This document shows positions 26,799-36,096 of a DNA stretch of 64,000 nt, piece by piece. Position 1 is the first letter of the stretch; each line of letters opens with the position of its first letter. A program made the position numbers and the translations under genes. Under the pieces are notes generated by a model. That model was not told the origin of the DNA. It did not search any database and worked only from the letters and a program-made list of their open reading frames with translations. The stretch spans positions 4,154,001-4,218,000 of the forward strand of contig NZ_CP032229.1 in assembly GCF_004328625.1 (NCBI RefSeq), read 5' to 3'. The DNA is from Streptomyces seoulensis (GTDB taxonomy: Bacteria; Actinomycetota; Actinomycetes; Streptomycetales; Streptomycetaceae).

Positions 26799-26940
26799 GC
26801 CGGACTCCGTCCCCTCGTTGATCACTGCGTAATGCGCACGCAATCTAGGTGACGGCACGCCCGAGCGGAAGCCCTCGTCCGGGTATCGATATGGCGATGT
26901 GAGCTGGTGGGGCCGCGAGAAGCGGGATAAGCGGAACCTG

Positions 26941-27753
<813 letters not shown>

Positions 27754-27836
27754 TCACGGCTCACATCGTGGCACGGTCGCGCGCGGCCGGTTCACCCGCA
27801 CGCTCCGTGATCTCCCTGTATACCGCTGCACCTTCG

Positions 27837-27852
27837 GTTGGTCTAGTCCACC
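27837..27852. promoter_or_regulatory. dre-like DasR site between dasR and dasA
   Basis: GTTGGTCTAGTCCACC matches 12 of 16 positions of the dre consensus ACTGGTCTAGACCACT. It is the site nearest to dasR (132 nt from its start). Confidence 0.6.
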
Positions 27853-27970
27853 CGTGCCCGGCGGGCCAGTGGTCCACCGGAACTGGTCCGTCCGAACTGT
27901 CGGTTGCGCAATGAAAGGTCCCTGCATATCTCGGTCGCGTCACGGACGCCCGGAGCCCACCTGAACACCC

Positions 27971-27999
27971 TTGACAGCCCTTTTGGTCTGGGCCAAGCT
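27971..27999 (+). promoter_or_regulatory. Probable dasA promoter
   Basis: TTGACA at 27971-27976, 17 nt, then CAAGCT at 27994-27999. A weak dre-like sequence (27982-27997, 10/16) overlaps the -10 and a strong dre lies just downstream, as expected for repression by blocking polymerase. Confidence 0.55.
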
Positions 28000-28005
28000 C
28001 CCGGT

Positions 28006-28021
28006 GCTGGTCTACACCATT
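28006..28021 (+). promoter_or_regulatory. dre site of dasA
   Basis: GCTGGTCTACACCATT, 13 of 16 matches to the dre consensus, the best in the window. A second, weaker half-site (28019-28034) overlaps its right end. Confidence 0.75.
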
Positions 28022-28111
28022 GGTCCAGTCCCGGCTCCGAGGGCGGTACGACGCGCAAGTGTGACACCGCGGGGAGGCAGGGGGGTTGTGGGCATCCCTG
28101 AGGAGGATGGC

Positions 28112-29386
28112 GTGAAGCGCAGACTGATAGCCGCGATCGGCGTCGCGGGCATGATCGTCTCCATCGCCGCGTGCGGCAGCGACGACGGCAAGGGCAAGGG
28201 GGGCGACAACGACGCGCTGACCGTCTGGCTGACCGTCGACGCGCAGAACAACTGGCCGAACCTGGTCAAGGCCGCCGACGCCGCCGTGGTGAAGAAGCAC
28301 CCGGGCCTGAAGATCAAGCACGAGTACTACGGCTGGCCGGACAAGAACACCAAGCTGGACGCCGTCCTCGCCACCGACAAGGCCCCCGACGTGGTCGAGA
28401 TGGGCAACACCGAGATGCTCGGCTACATGGTGAAGGGCGCCTTCGCCCCCCTGGAGCCCGGCAAGTTCGAGGGCTCGGACGCCTGGCTCGACGGTCTGAA
28501 GGCGTCGGTCACCTACGACGGCAAGACCTACGGCGTGCCGTACTACGCCGGTGGCCGGGTCGCCAACTGGCGCAAGGACGTGGCCGCTTCGGTCGGCGTC
28601 AAGACCCCGCCGAAGACGTATGCCGAGCTGACCTCCGCGCTGGACAAGATCCAGAAGAAGGAGGGGAACAAGTTCAACGCCTGGTACCAGCCCACCCGTG
28701 ACTGGTACGCGGCCATGTCCTTCGTCTACGACGCGGGCGGCGCCATCGCCAAGCAGGAGGGCGGCCAGTGGAAGGCGACCCTCTCCTCCCCGGAGTCGGT
28801 CAAGGGCCTGACCGCCTTCAGGCAGGTCGTCGACAAGTACATGCACGGCGACAAGACCAAGGACGAGTCCGACCGTTACCTCGTGTACGGCCAGGGCAAG
28901 TCGGCCATGATCTTCGGTGCGGCCTGGGAGGGCGCGACCTCCGCCGACCCGAAGAACGACAAGACCGGCAAGCTCAAGGACAACCTCGAGAACTTCGTGA
29001 TGCCCGGTCCGTCCGGCAAGAACATGCCGGTGTTCCTGGGCGGTTCCGACCTCGCCGTGCCGGTGAAGTCCCACAACCAGGACATCGCCGCCGAGTGGAT
29101 CAACGCCTTCACCGGTCCCGAGGGCCAGAAGGGTCTGATCGCCAAGGGCAACCTGCCCAACAACAAGACCGACCTCGCCACCCTGAAGAACGACCCGGCG
29201 ACCGCCGTGCCGGCCACCGCGGCCGAGTCCAACTGGTTCGTGCCGATGGCGCCCGGCTGGGGCCAGGTGGAGAAGGCGCAGGTCCTGCAGACCATGCTGC
29301 AGCAGATCGGCACCGGCAAGAAGTCGGTCCAGGACGCGGCCAAGGAAGCGGACGCCGCGATCGACAAGGTCATCAACACCAAGTGA
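28112..29386 (+). CDS. dasA: Chitobiose/GlcNAc ABC transporter, substrate-binding lipoprotein
   Basis: A 424-aa family 1 (CUT1) sugar-binding protein. The N-terminus is a lipoprotein signal (MKRRLIAAIGVAG-type, here with a GTG start) with Cys21 in SIAACGSDD as the lipidated residue. It captures N,N'-diacetylchitobiose for import by DasB and DasC and the shared ATPase MsiK, which is encoded elsewhere. The start follows GAGGAGG at normal distance; the frame is open further upstream through the dre region, which is not coding. A 10-bp hairpin separates it from dasB, which would let dasA mRNA accumulate above dasBC. Confidence 0.95.
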   Translation: MKRRLIAAIGVAGMIVSIAACGSDDGKGKGGDNDALTVWLTVDAQNNWPNLVKAADAAVVKKHPGLKIKHEYYGWPDKNTKLDAVLATDKAPDVVEMGNTEMLGYMVKGAFAPLEPGKFEGSDAWLDGLKASVTYDGKTYGVPYYAGGRVANWRKDVAASVGVKTPPKTYAELTSALDKIQKKEGNKFNAWYQPTRDWYAAMSFVYDAGGAIAKQEGGQWKATLSSPESVKGLTAFRQVVDKYMHGDKTKDESDRYLVYGQGKSAMIFGAAWEGATSADPKNDKTGKLKDNLENFVMPGPSGKNMPVFLGGSDLAVPVKSHNQDIAAEWINAFTGPEGQKGLIAKGNLPNNKTDLATLKNDPATAVPATAAESNWFVPMAPGWGQVEKAQVLQTMLQQIGTGKKSVQDAAKEADAAIDKVINTK

Positions 29387-29393
29387 CCCCGGT

Positions 29394-29425
29394 GCGCCGC
29401 GCGGGCCCCAGCGACCGCGCGGCGC
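29394..29425 (+). terminator. Intercistronic hairpin between dasA and dasB
   Basis: GCGCCGCGCG (29394-29403) pairs perfectly with CGCGCGGCGC (29416-29425). Without a T-tract this is more likely an attenuating or mRNA-stabilising stem-loop than a full stop, as between binding-protein and permease genes of other sugar transporters. Confidence 0.6.
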
Positions 29426-29471
29426 CCGCCGTACCGCTCGCACAGGTTTCACGGGATCGCCGAGGAGCGCG

Positions 29472-30461
29472 ATGAGTGCCGCAGACACGACCACGCCTGC
29501 AAAGGTGCCGCCGCCGCGGCAGGCACCCCCGCCCGGCCCGCCGCCCCGGCCCCGCCGCCCGGCCTCCGCCAAGGGCGGCACCGCCACTCCCTGGCTGCTG
29601 CTCGCGCCCTGTCTGCTGATCCTCGCCGGTGTCATGGGCTACCCCCTGGTCCGGCTGGTCACCCTGTCGTTCCAGAAGTTCGGCCAGTCCCAGCTCTGGG
29701 GCTTCCAGGAGCCGGAGTCGGTCGGCTTCGCCAACTTCTCCAAGGTGCTGAGCGACGGCGACTTCTGGCAGGTCGTGCTGCGCACCATCGGCTTCACCGT
29801 GGGCGCCGTCGTCTTCACGATGGTCCTCGGCATGCTGATCGCCCTGCTGCTCCAGCGGGTCTCCGGCTGGGTGAAGACGCTCATCAACATCGCGCTGGTG
29901 GCGAGCTGGGGCATGCCCGTCATCGTCGCCACCACCGTCTTCAAGTGGCTGTTCGACGCCGACTACGGCATCCTCAACGCCCTCGTCAGCAAGCTGCCCG
30001 GCGTCGACCTGATCGGCCACAACTGGTTCGCCAGCGGTCCCGAGGGGCTCGCGGTGATCATGCTGCTGGTGGTCTGGGGCGCGGTGCCCTTCGTGGTCAT
30101 CACCCTCAGCGCCGGACTCACCCAGGTCCCCGCCGAACTGGAGGAGGCCGCCCGGCTGGACGGCGCCGGCTCCTGGGGCGTCTTCCGGTACGTCACGCTG
30201 CCGGTGCTCAAGCCGGTGATCGTCATGCTGACGACCCTCTCGGTCATCTGGGACATGGGTGTCTTCCCGCAGGTCTTCGTGATGCGCAACGGCCACCCCG
30301 AGGCCCAGTTCCAGCTCCTCACCACCTACTCCTACGACCGCGCCTTCGTGGTCAACGACTACGCCCAGGGCTCCGCCATCGCCCTCATCACCGTGGTGCT
30401 GCTGCTCGGCGTCGTCGCCGTCTACATGCGCCAGATGCTCAAGATCGGAGAGGTCGAGTGA
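29472..30461 (+). CDS. dasB: Chitobiose ABC transporter permease
   Basis: A 329-aa inner-membrane permease of the CUT1 family. A Pro-rich cytoplasmic N-terminus (~40 residues) is followed by six TM helices. The EAA loop that contacts the ATPase is VPAELEEAARLDGAGSWGVF. It ends with KIGEVE and overlaps the dasC start by 4 nt (GTGA). No ATPase gene is present in the cluster, consistent with use of the shared MsiK. Confidence 0.95.
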   Translation: MSAADTTTPAKVPPPRQAPPPGPPPRPRRPASAKGGTATPWLLLAPCLLILAGVMGYPLVRLVTLSFQKFGQSQLWGFQEPESVGFANFSKVLSDGDFWQVVLRTIGFTVGAVVFTMVLGMLIALLLQRVSGWVKTLINIALVASWGMPVIVATTVFKWLFDADYGILNALVSKLPGVDLIGHNWFASGPEGLAVIMLLVVWGAVPFVVITLSAGLTQVPAELEEAARLDGAGSWGVFRYVTLPVLKPVIVMLTTLSVIWDMGVFPQVFVMRNGHPEAQFQLLTTYSYDRAFVVNDYAQGSAIALITVVLLLGVVAVYMRQMLKIGEVE

Positions 30462-31300
30462 CCAGCACGGCTTCCCCCGCCCGCCGGACCTCCAAGGCCG
30501 GCTGGAACATCCTCGGCCTCCTCGTCTTCGCCACCGCGGGCTTCCCCGTCTACTGGATGCTCGACACCGCGATCAAGCCGGCCAAGGACGCCATCGACCC
30601 CGACCCGAGCCTGCTGCCCACCGGGTTCACCCTGGACAACTTCAGCCGGGCCTTCGACATCGCCGACTTCTGGGGGCCGGTCGGCCGCAGCCTCATCGTC
30701 TCGCTGTCCGTGGTCCTCATCGGCGTCGTCGTCGGCATGCTCGCCGCGCTCGCCATCTCCCGGTTCGCCTTCCGGGGCCGGAAGATCGTGATCGTCGGCA
30801 TCCTCGCGGTGCAGATGGTCCCGCTCGTCGCCATGATCATTCCGGTCTTCCTGCTGCTGAACGACCTGCATCAGTACGACAAGCTCACCGGCCTGATCAT
30901 CACCTATCTGACCTTCATCCTGCCGTTCACGGTGTGGACCCTGCGCGGCTTCATCGTCAACATCCCGCGCGAGCTGGAGGAGGCGGCCATGGTCGACGGC
31001 TGCTCCCGCACCGGCGCCTTCATCCGCGTGGTCTTCCCGCTGCTCGCCCCCGGCATGGTCGCCACCTCGGTCTACGGCTTCATCCAGGCGTGGAACGAGT
31101 ACCTCTACGCCCTGATGCTGCTCAGCCAGGAGAACCAGACGGCCACCGTCTGGCTCGGCAACTTCACCACCAAGCACGGCACCGAGTACGCCCCGATGAT
31201 GGCCGGCGCCACCATGATGGCCGTGCCGATCGTCGTGCTGTTCCTCCTCGTCCAGCGCAAGATGGCCGCGGGGCTGACCGCGGGCGCCGTGAAGGGATAA
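30458..31300 (+). CDS. dasC: Chitobiose ABC transporter permease
   Basis: A 280-aa CUT1 permease with six TM helices; EAA loop IPRELEEAAMVDGCSRTGAF. The GTG start at 30458 overlaps the dasB stop and gives VTSTASPARR; the longer open frame is a shadow of dasB. It pairs with DasB to form the membrane channel. The hexosaminidase gene follows after 9 nt and is clearly in the same operon. Confidence 0.95.
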   Translation: MTSTASPARRTSKAGWNILGLLVFATAGFPVYWMLDTAIKPAKDAIDPDPSLLPTGFTLDNFSRAFDIADFWGPVGRSLIVSLSVVLIGVVVGMLAALAISRFAFRGRKIVIVGILAVQMVPLVAMIIPVFLLLNDLHQYDKLTGLIITYLTFILPFTVWTLRGFIVNIPRELEEAAMVDGCSRTGAFIRVVFPLLAPGMVATSVYGFIQAWNEYLYALMLLSQENQTATVWLGNFTTKHGTEYAPMMAGATMMAVPIVVLFLLVQRKMAAGLTAGAVKG

Positions 31301-31309
31301 CGCCACCCG

Positions 31310-32791
31310 ATGACGACAATCGCCCGCGGTACGGACACCCTGACGCGCGACGCGCTCACCGTCCTCCAGCCCGGCTTCACCGGCACCACCGCCCCCGACT
31401 GGCTGCTGCGCCGGCTCGGCGAGGGCCTCGCCTCGGTCGGCCTGTTCGGCCGCAACATCGTCTCGCCCGAGCAACTGGCCGCGCTGACAGCCCAGTTGCG
31501 TACCGAGCGGCCCGACGTGCTGGTGGCCATCGACGAGGAGGGCGGCGACGTCACCCGGCTGGAGGCCCGTACCGGCTCCTCCTTCCCCGGCAACCACGCC
31601 CTCGGCGCGGTGGACGACGTGGAGCTGACCCACGCCGTCGCCCGCGAACTCGGCCGCCGGCTCGCCGCCTGCGGGGTGCACCTCAACTGGGCGCCCTCCG
31701 CCGACATCAACTCCAACCCCGACAACCCGGTCATCGGCGTCCGCTCCTTCGGCGCCGACACCAATCTGGTCGCCCGGCACACCGCCGCCTATGTCACCGG
31801 CCTCCAGTCCGCGGGCGTCGCGGCGTGCACCAAGCACTTCCCGGGCCACGGCGACACCGCCGTCGACTCCCACCACGCGCTGCCCCGCATCGACGTGGCC
31901 GCCGACGTGCTCCAGGACCGCGAACTCGCGCCCTTCCGCGCCGCCCTCGCGGCCGGCACCCGCGCGGTGATGAGCGCCCATATCCTGGTCCCCGCGCTGG
32001 ACCCGGACCGCCCCGCGACCCTCTCCCGGCCGGTCCTCACCGACCTGCTGCGCGGCGAACTCGGCTACCAGGGGCTGATCGTCACCGACGGCATGGAGAT
32101 GCGCGCCGTCTCCGGCACCTACGGCATCGAGCACGGCAGCGTCCTCGCCGTAGCGGCCGGCGCCGACGCCATCTGCGTGGGCGGCGGCCTCGCCGACGAC
32201 GAGACGGTACGGCGGCTGCGCGACGCCCTGGTGGGCGCCGTGCGCTCCGGCGAACTCCCCGAGGAACGCCTCGCGGACGCGGCCCGCCGGGTGCGCGAAC
32301 TGGCCGCCTGGACGGCGAACGGCACAACCGGGGACACCGCCCCCGACCCCGAGGCCGGACTGCGCGCCGCTCGCCGGGCCCTGACGGTGACCGGCGGCGA
32401 GGCGTTCACGCCGCTCACCGAGGCGCCCTATGTCGCCGCCTTCACCCCGGTCGCCAACATCGCGGTGGGCGACGAGACCCCCTGGGGCGTCGCCGCCGAG
32501 CTGTCCGCGCTGCTGCCGGGCACCCTCACCGGAAGCTTCACCGGCGACTCGGCCGGCCCCGACGCCCTCGCGGCGGCGGGGGAGCGCAGGCTGGTCGCGG
32601 TGGTCCGGGACGAACACCGGCACCCCTGGATGGCGAAGGCCCTGACCACGCTCCTGACCGCCCGCCCCGACACCGTGGTGGTCGAGATGGGCGTCCCCCA
32701 GTCCCCGCCCCGGGGCCACCTCCACCTCGCCACCCACGGCGCGGCCCGCGTCTGCGGCCGGGCCGCGGCGGAGGTCATCGCGGGGGTGTGA
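31310..32791 (+). CDS. dasD: GH3 beta-N-acetylhexosaminidase, DasD-type
   Basis: A 493-aa glycoside hydrolase family 3 enzyme without signal peptide, so cytoplasmic. The NagZ-like signature CTKHFPGHGDTAVDSHHALP carries the His/Asp acid-base dyad, and the nucleophile Asp is in LIVTDGMEMR. It would cleave imported chitobiose to GlcNAc. A C-terminal domain (~350-490) is GH3-typical and less conserved. It is the last gene of dasABCD and ends at a strong bidirectional terminator shared with nagB. Confidence 0.92.
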   Translation: MTTIARGTDTLTRDALTVLQPGFTGTTAPDWLLRRLGEGLASVGLFGRNIVSPEQLAALTAQLRTERPDVLVAIDEEGGDVTRLEARTGSSFPGNHALGAVDDVELTHAVARELGRRLAACGVHLNWAPSADINSNPDNPVIGVRSFGADTNLVARHTAAYVTGLQSAGVAACTKHFPGHGDTAVDSHHALPRIDVAADVLQDRELAPFRAALAAGTRAVMSAHILVPALDPDRPATLSRPVLTDLLRGELGYQGLIVTDGMEMRAVSGTYGIEHGSVLAVAAGADAICVGGGLADDETVRRLRDALVGAVRSGELPEERLADAARRVRELAAWTANGTTGDTAPDPEAGLRAARRALTVTGGEAFTPLTEAPYVAAFTPVANIAVGDETPWGVAAELSALLPGTLTGSFTGDSAGPDALAAAGERRLVAVVRDEHRHPWMAKALTTLLTARPDTVVVEMGVPQSPPRGHLHLATHGAARVCGRAAAEVIAGV

Positions 32792-32800
32792 GAGTCCGCG

Positions 32801-32833
32801 CTCGGTCCCCGTGGTGCGCCCACGGGGACCGAG
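32801..32833. terminator. Bidirectional terminator between dasD and nagB
   Basis: Perfect 14-bp inverted repeat (32801-32814 with 32820-32833) around a 5-nt loop in the 56-nt gap between the two convergent genes. Confidence 0.9.
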
Positions 32834-32847
32834 ACGTTTCTACGGCT

Positions 32848-33633
32848 CTACAGGCCCTGCCACTCCGGCTTGTGGGCGTAGGTGTTGCGGAAGTAGTCCG
32901 CGAGCTTCAGCTTGGAGGCGGCGGCCTCGTCGGCGACCACCGTGGCGTGCGGGTGCAGCTGGAGGGCGGAGGCGGGGCAGATCGCCGCGACCGGGCCCTC
33001 GACGGTGGCCGCGACCGCGTCCGCCTTGCCCTCGCCGGTGGCGAGCAGCACCAGGTGCCGGGCCTCCAGGATGGTGCCGATGCCCTGGGTGATCACGTGA
33101 TGCGGGACCTGGGCGATGTCGCCGTCGAAGAAGCGGGCGTTGTCGATCCGGGTCTGCTCGGTCAGCGTCTTGATCCGGGTGCGCGAGGCGAGCGAGGAGC
33201 ACGGCTCGTTGAACCCGATGTGCCCGTCCGTGCCGATGCCGAGGAGCTGGAGGTCCACGCCCCCGGCCGCGGCGAGCGCCCGGTCGTACTCCTCGCACGC
33301 CGCCTGCACGTCGTCGGCGGTGCCGTCCGGGCCGGTGAACGCGTCCATGGGGATGCCGAGCGGCTCCAGCACCTCGCGGCGCAGCACCGAGCGGTAGGAC
33401 TCGGGGTGGTCGGCGGGCAGCCCCACGTACTCGTCGAGCTGGGCGATCCTGGCCCGGTGGGTGTCCACCGCGCCCGCGCGCACCCTGGCCGCGAGGGCCT
33501 GGTAGACGGGCAGCGGGGTGGAGCCGGTGGCCACCCCGAGCAGGGCGTCGGGCTTGCGGCGGAGCAGCTGGGCCATGGATTCGGCTATCAGCTCGCCGCC
33601 CGCCGCGGCGTCCGGGACGATGACAACTTCCAC
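32848..33633 (-). CDS. nagB: Glucosamine-6-phosphate deaminase
   Basis: A 261-aa enzyme that converts glucosamine-6-phosphate to fructose-6-phosphate and ammonia, the last step that brings GlcNAc carbon into glycolysis and also removes the DasR effector. The family motif LLGIGTDGHIGFNEPCSSL includes the active-site Asp and Glu, and GVATGSTPLPVYQAL near the N-terminus binds the phosphate. A dre-like site lies 62 nt upstream, so DasR repression closes a feedback loop. Confidence 0.95.
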   Translation of the reverse strand: MEVVIVPDAAAGGELIAESMAQLLRRKPDALLGVATGSTPLPVYQALAARVRAGAVDTHRARIAQLDEYVGLPADHPESYRSVLRREVLEPLGIPMDAFTGPDGTADDVQAACEEYDRALAAAGGVDLQLLGIGTDGHIGFNEPCSSLASRTRIKTLTEQTRIDNARFFDGDIAQVPHHVITQGIGTILEARHLVLLATGEGKADAVAATVEGPVAAICPASALQLHPHATVVADEAAASKLKLADYFRNTYAHKPEWQGL

Positions 33634-33694
33634 GCTGGGCCTGCCGATCTGGAAGAGGGCCGACGGTCGCAGGGGACCGGGGGAGCGCTGGCTA

Positions 33695-33710
33695 TGTGGT
33701 TTAGACCAAT
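33695..33710 (-). promoter_or_regulatory. dre-like site upstream of nagB
   Basis: TGTGGTTTAGACCAAT, 12 of 16 matches to dre, with a perfect right half (TAGACCA). Located 62 nt before the nagB start. Confidence 0.65.
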
Positions 33711-33850
33711 CTAGCAGAGCGGCCCCCGCCGTACGTGGCGGAAATCGCCAGGCCGACGACCCCCCACGCCCCCGTCGGCCGGGCTAGGCTGCCGGTACGG
33801 CGAGGCCCCGGCGCCCATGGGTTCGGGCCTCCTGGCCATGGACACGCCCG

Positions 33851-33866
33851 CGTGGTCTAGTCCAGA
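33851..33866. promoter_or_regulatory. dre-like site upstream of the sRNA locus
   Basis: CGTGGTCTAGTCCAGA, 11 of 16 matches to dre with an intact TGGTCTAG-CCA core. It lies about 40-55 nt before the 5' end proposed for the noncoding RNA that follows. Confidence 0.55.
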
Positions 33867-33904
33867 ATGCGGGAGAGGCTCCACGCAGGACGACAAGCTG
33901 ACAA

Positions 33905-34069
33905 GCCTCCGTCTTCCCCGCACAGGAAGGCGGATCGAGGAACCGGCGCTCTCTGCCCTGACTGCTCCGGCTCCTCGGCCTTCGGCCGACCGGGACCGCA
34001 CACCCCACGGCCGATGATGCTCCGGGCTGCGGCGCGGAGAGGGCTGAGGGTCCCTCTCAGGCGCCGCGG
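33905..34069 (+). ncRNA. Structured small RNA, probable scr5239 homologue
   Basis: The 485-nt gap between nagB and the sensor kinase has no convincing gene but holds a run of RNA structure on the plus strand: a 10-bp stem (33908-33917 with 33925-33934), a TCGGCC-TTC-GGCCGA hairpin (33975-33989), and a long 3' hairpin (34029-34043 with 34052-34067) that can serve as terminator and is followed by TGTCTTT. CAAGCT at 33894-33899 would fit as -10. The S. coelicolor sRNA scr5239, about 160 nt, lies directly upstream of the same kinase gene and is controlled by DasR; position, size and dre site fit. The ends given are estimates. Confidence 0.65.
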
Positions 34070-34106
34070 CCCGCGGGTGTCTTTCCGGCCGGTGAGGCGC
34101 CCCCGG

Positions 34107-34112
34107 TACGCT
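34107..34112 (+). promoter_or_regulatory. -10 element of a probable leaderless promoter (sensor kinase)
   Basis: TACGCT, 6 nt before the GTG at 34119, no Shine-Dalgarno; a weak -35 (TTCCGG, 34083-34088) is 18 nt upstream. Confidence 0.5.
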
Positions 34113-34118
34113 CGCAGC

Positions 34119-35594
34119 GTGCCCTCCATGAACGAACTCGTCCGCCAGCACACCGCCCTCGGGGACACCGACCTCGAGTGGCTCCATCTGCTGGTCTCGG
34201 AGTGGCAGCTGCTCTCCGACCTCTCCTTCGCCGACCTCGTCCTGTGGGTCCCCACCAGTGACGGCACCCGGTACGTCTCGGTCGCCCAGATGCGCCCGAA
34301 CACCGGCCCGACCTCCTACCAGGACGACATGGTCGGCCACCTCGTCCCGCGCGGACGCCGCCCCATGCTGGACGCGGCCCTGGACGAGGGCCGGATCGTC
34401 CGCGAGGGCGACCCGGAGTGGCGCGAAGAGGTCCCCGTACGGGTCGAGTCCATCCCGGTACGGCGTGAGGGCCGGGTCCTCGGGGTGATCGCCCGCAACA
34501 CCAACCTGCTGACCGTGCGCACCCCGAGCCGGCTGGAACTCACCTACCTCCAGAGCGCCTCGGACCTCGCGCAGATGATCGCGGCCGGTTCCTTCCCGTT
34601 CCCCGACCAGCAGGTCGACATGGACGCCTCCCCGCGCGCGGGCGACGGCCTGATCCGGGTGGACGCCGACGGCATCGTCCAGTACGCCTCCCCGAACGCG
34701 CTCTCCGCCTACCACCGGCTCGGCCTCGCCGCCGACCTCGTCGGCCACCACCTCGGCCGCACCACCGCCGAACTCGCCCCGACCAGGGGCCCGGTGGACG
34801 AGGCGCTCGCCAAGGCGGCCAGCGGCTACGCGCCCCGCGAGTTCGAGATCGAGGCGCACGACGGGGTCATCCAGTTCCGGTCCATCCCGCTCAAGCCCAA
34901 GGGCACGCGCATCGGTTCCCTGGTGCTCTGCCGGGACGTCACCGAACTCCGGCGCCGCGAACGTGAGTTGATCACCAAGGACGCCACCATCCGGGAGATC
35001 CACCACCGGGTGAAGAACAACCTCCAGACGGTCGCCGCCCTGCTGCGGCTCCAGGCCCGCCGGATCGACTCCGAGCGCGGCCGGGAGGCGCTGGAGGAGG
35101 CCGTGCGCCGGGTCGGCTCCATCGCCATCGTGCACGAGACGCTGTCTCAGAACCTGGACGAGCGGGTGGAGTTCGACGACATCGCCGACCGGGTGCTGGC
35201 GATGGTCGCGGAGATCTCGCCGGGCAAGGTGACCGGCCGGCGCAGCGGCCGCTTCGGCTGGCTGGACGCCGAGGTCGCCACCCCGCTGTCGATGGTGCTG
35301 ACCGAGGTGCTGCAGAACGCCCTGGAACACGGCTTCCGCGAGGGCGACACCGGCACGGTCGAGGTCTCGGCGGTGCGCGGCGGCACCACCAAGGAGGCCC
35401 GGCTCCTGGTCACCGTCCAGGACGACGGGGTCGGTCTGCCCGAGGGGTTCGACCCGCACACCGCGGGCAACCTCGGCCTCCAGATCGTGCGGACCCTGGT
35501 GGAGGGCGAGCTGGGCGGCACCTTCGACATGGTCCCGGCGCCGGAGCGCGGCACCCGGGTCGTCCTCGACATCCCGGTGCGCCCGCAGAAGTGA
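34119..35594 (+). CDS. PdtaS-type sensor histidine kinase
   Basis: A 491-aa cytoplasmic kinase without TM helices. Residues ~5-165 form a GAF-like domain, ~190-290 a PAS domain (GLIRVDADGIVQYASPNALS), then the HisKA_2 phosphoacceptor motif REIHHRVKNNLQTVAALLRL and a HATPase domain (QNALEHGF N-box, DDGVGLPEGF G1 box, GNLGLQIV G2 box). This is the layout of M. tuberculosis PdtaS, which pairs with an RNA-binding ANTAR response regulator encoded elsewhere. GTG 34119 is chosen from the leaderless -10; ATG 34128 is an alternative. Confidence 0.9.
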   Translation: MPSMNELVRQHTALGDTDLEWLHLLVSEWQLLSDLSFADLVLWVPTSDGTRYVSVAQMRPNTGPTSYQDDMVGHLVPRGRRPMLDAALDEGRIVREGDPEWREEVPVRVESIPVRREGRVLGVIARNTNLLTVRTPSRLELTYLQSASDLAQMIAAGSFPFPDQQVDMDASPRAGDGLIRVDADGIVQYASPNALSAYHRLGLAADLVGHHLGRTTAELAPTRGPVDEALAKAASGYAPREFEIEAHDGVIQFRSIPLKPKGTRIGSLVLCRDVTELRRRERELITKDATIREIHHRVKNNLQTVAALLRLQARRIDSERGREALEEAVRRVGSIAIVHETLSQNLDERVEFDDIADRVLAMVAEISPGKVTGRRSGRFGWLDAEVATPLSMVLTEVLQNALEHGFREGDTGTVEVSAVRGGTTKEARLLVTVQDDGVGLPEGFDPHTAGNLGLQIVRTLVEGELGGTFDMVPAPERGTRVVLDIPVRPQK

Positions 35595-35625
35595 CGCGCC
35601 GAGAGGCGGGCTCGGGCAAGCGAAA

Positions 35626-35653
35626 AGCCCCGGACCGGTGATGGTCCGAGGCT
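35626..35653 (+). terminator. Terminator after the sensor kinase
   Basis: AGCCCCGGACC (35626-35636) with GGTCCGAGGCT (35643-35653), 11-nt arms with one mismatch, 32 nt after the stop. Confidence 0.6.
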
Positions 35654-35838
35654 GGTGCTCGTTGCTGAGCTGCTCCGCCGGGGCGGAGCCCCCCTGGTCC
35701 GGCGGAGCCGGGACCCGGGGAAAGCATCGGGGGTACTGCGCGCTGCGGCTCGGGGCGGGAGAAGCGTGGTGCCCGGTACGGGAGTTACCCGTCGGGCCCA
35801 CGCGCCGCCAAGCTCAGGCTGTCAGCAGGGGTGACTCG

Positions 35839-36096
35839 TCAGGCAGAAGCCTGGCGAGCACGGTTGCGGGCGGCGCGGCGCTTCATCGCGCGACGCTCGT
35901 CCTCGCTCAGACCACCCCAGACGCCGGAGTCCTGACCGGACTCGAGCGCCCACTGCAGGCACTGCTCCATGACGGGGCAGCGACGGCAGACGGCCTTGGC
36001 TTCCTCGATCTGCAGCAGCGCGGGACCGGTGTTGCCGATGGGGAAGAACAGCTCGGGGTCTTCCTCGCGGCAAACGGCGTTGTGACGCCAGTCCAT
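35839..36096 (-). CDS. wblE: WhiB-family [4Fe-4S] transcription factor WblE
   Basis: An 85-aa Wbl protein. The four cluster ligands are Cys9, Cys37, Cys40 and Cys46; the G(V/I)WGG turn that contacts sigma factor is at 58-62, followed by a basic DNA-binding tail (RRAMKRRAARNRARQ). Length, sequence and position beside the kinase fit WblE, the orthologue of M. tuberculosis WhiB1, which is essential and senses NO. A strong AAGGAGAGG ribosome site precedes the ATG. A 14-nt GTGAA-TTCAC palindrome lies about 45 nt upstream. Confidence 0.95.
   Translation of the reverse strand: MDWRHNAVCREEDPELFFPIGNTGPALLQIEEAKAVCRRCPVMEQCLQWALESGQDSGVWGGLSEDERRAMKRRAARNRARQASA

Noticed and set aside
33784..34017. 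Frames of 66-74 codons on either strand between nagB and the kinase
   Set aside because: Composition is not coding-like and the region is better explained as structured RNA with promoter elements.
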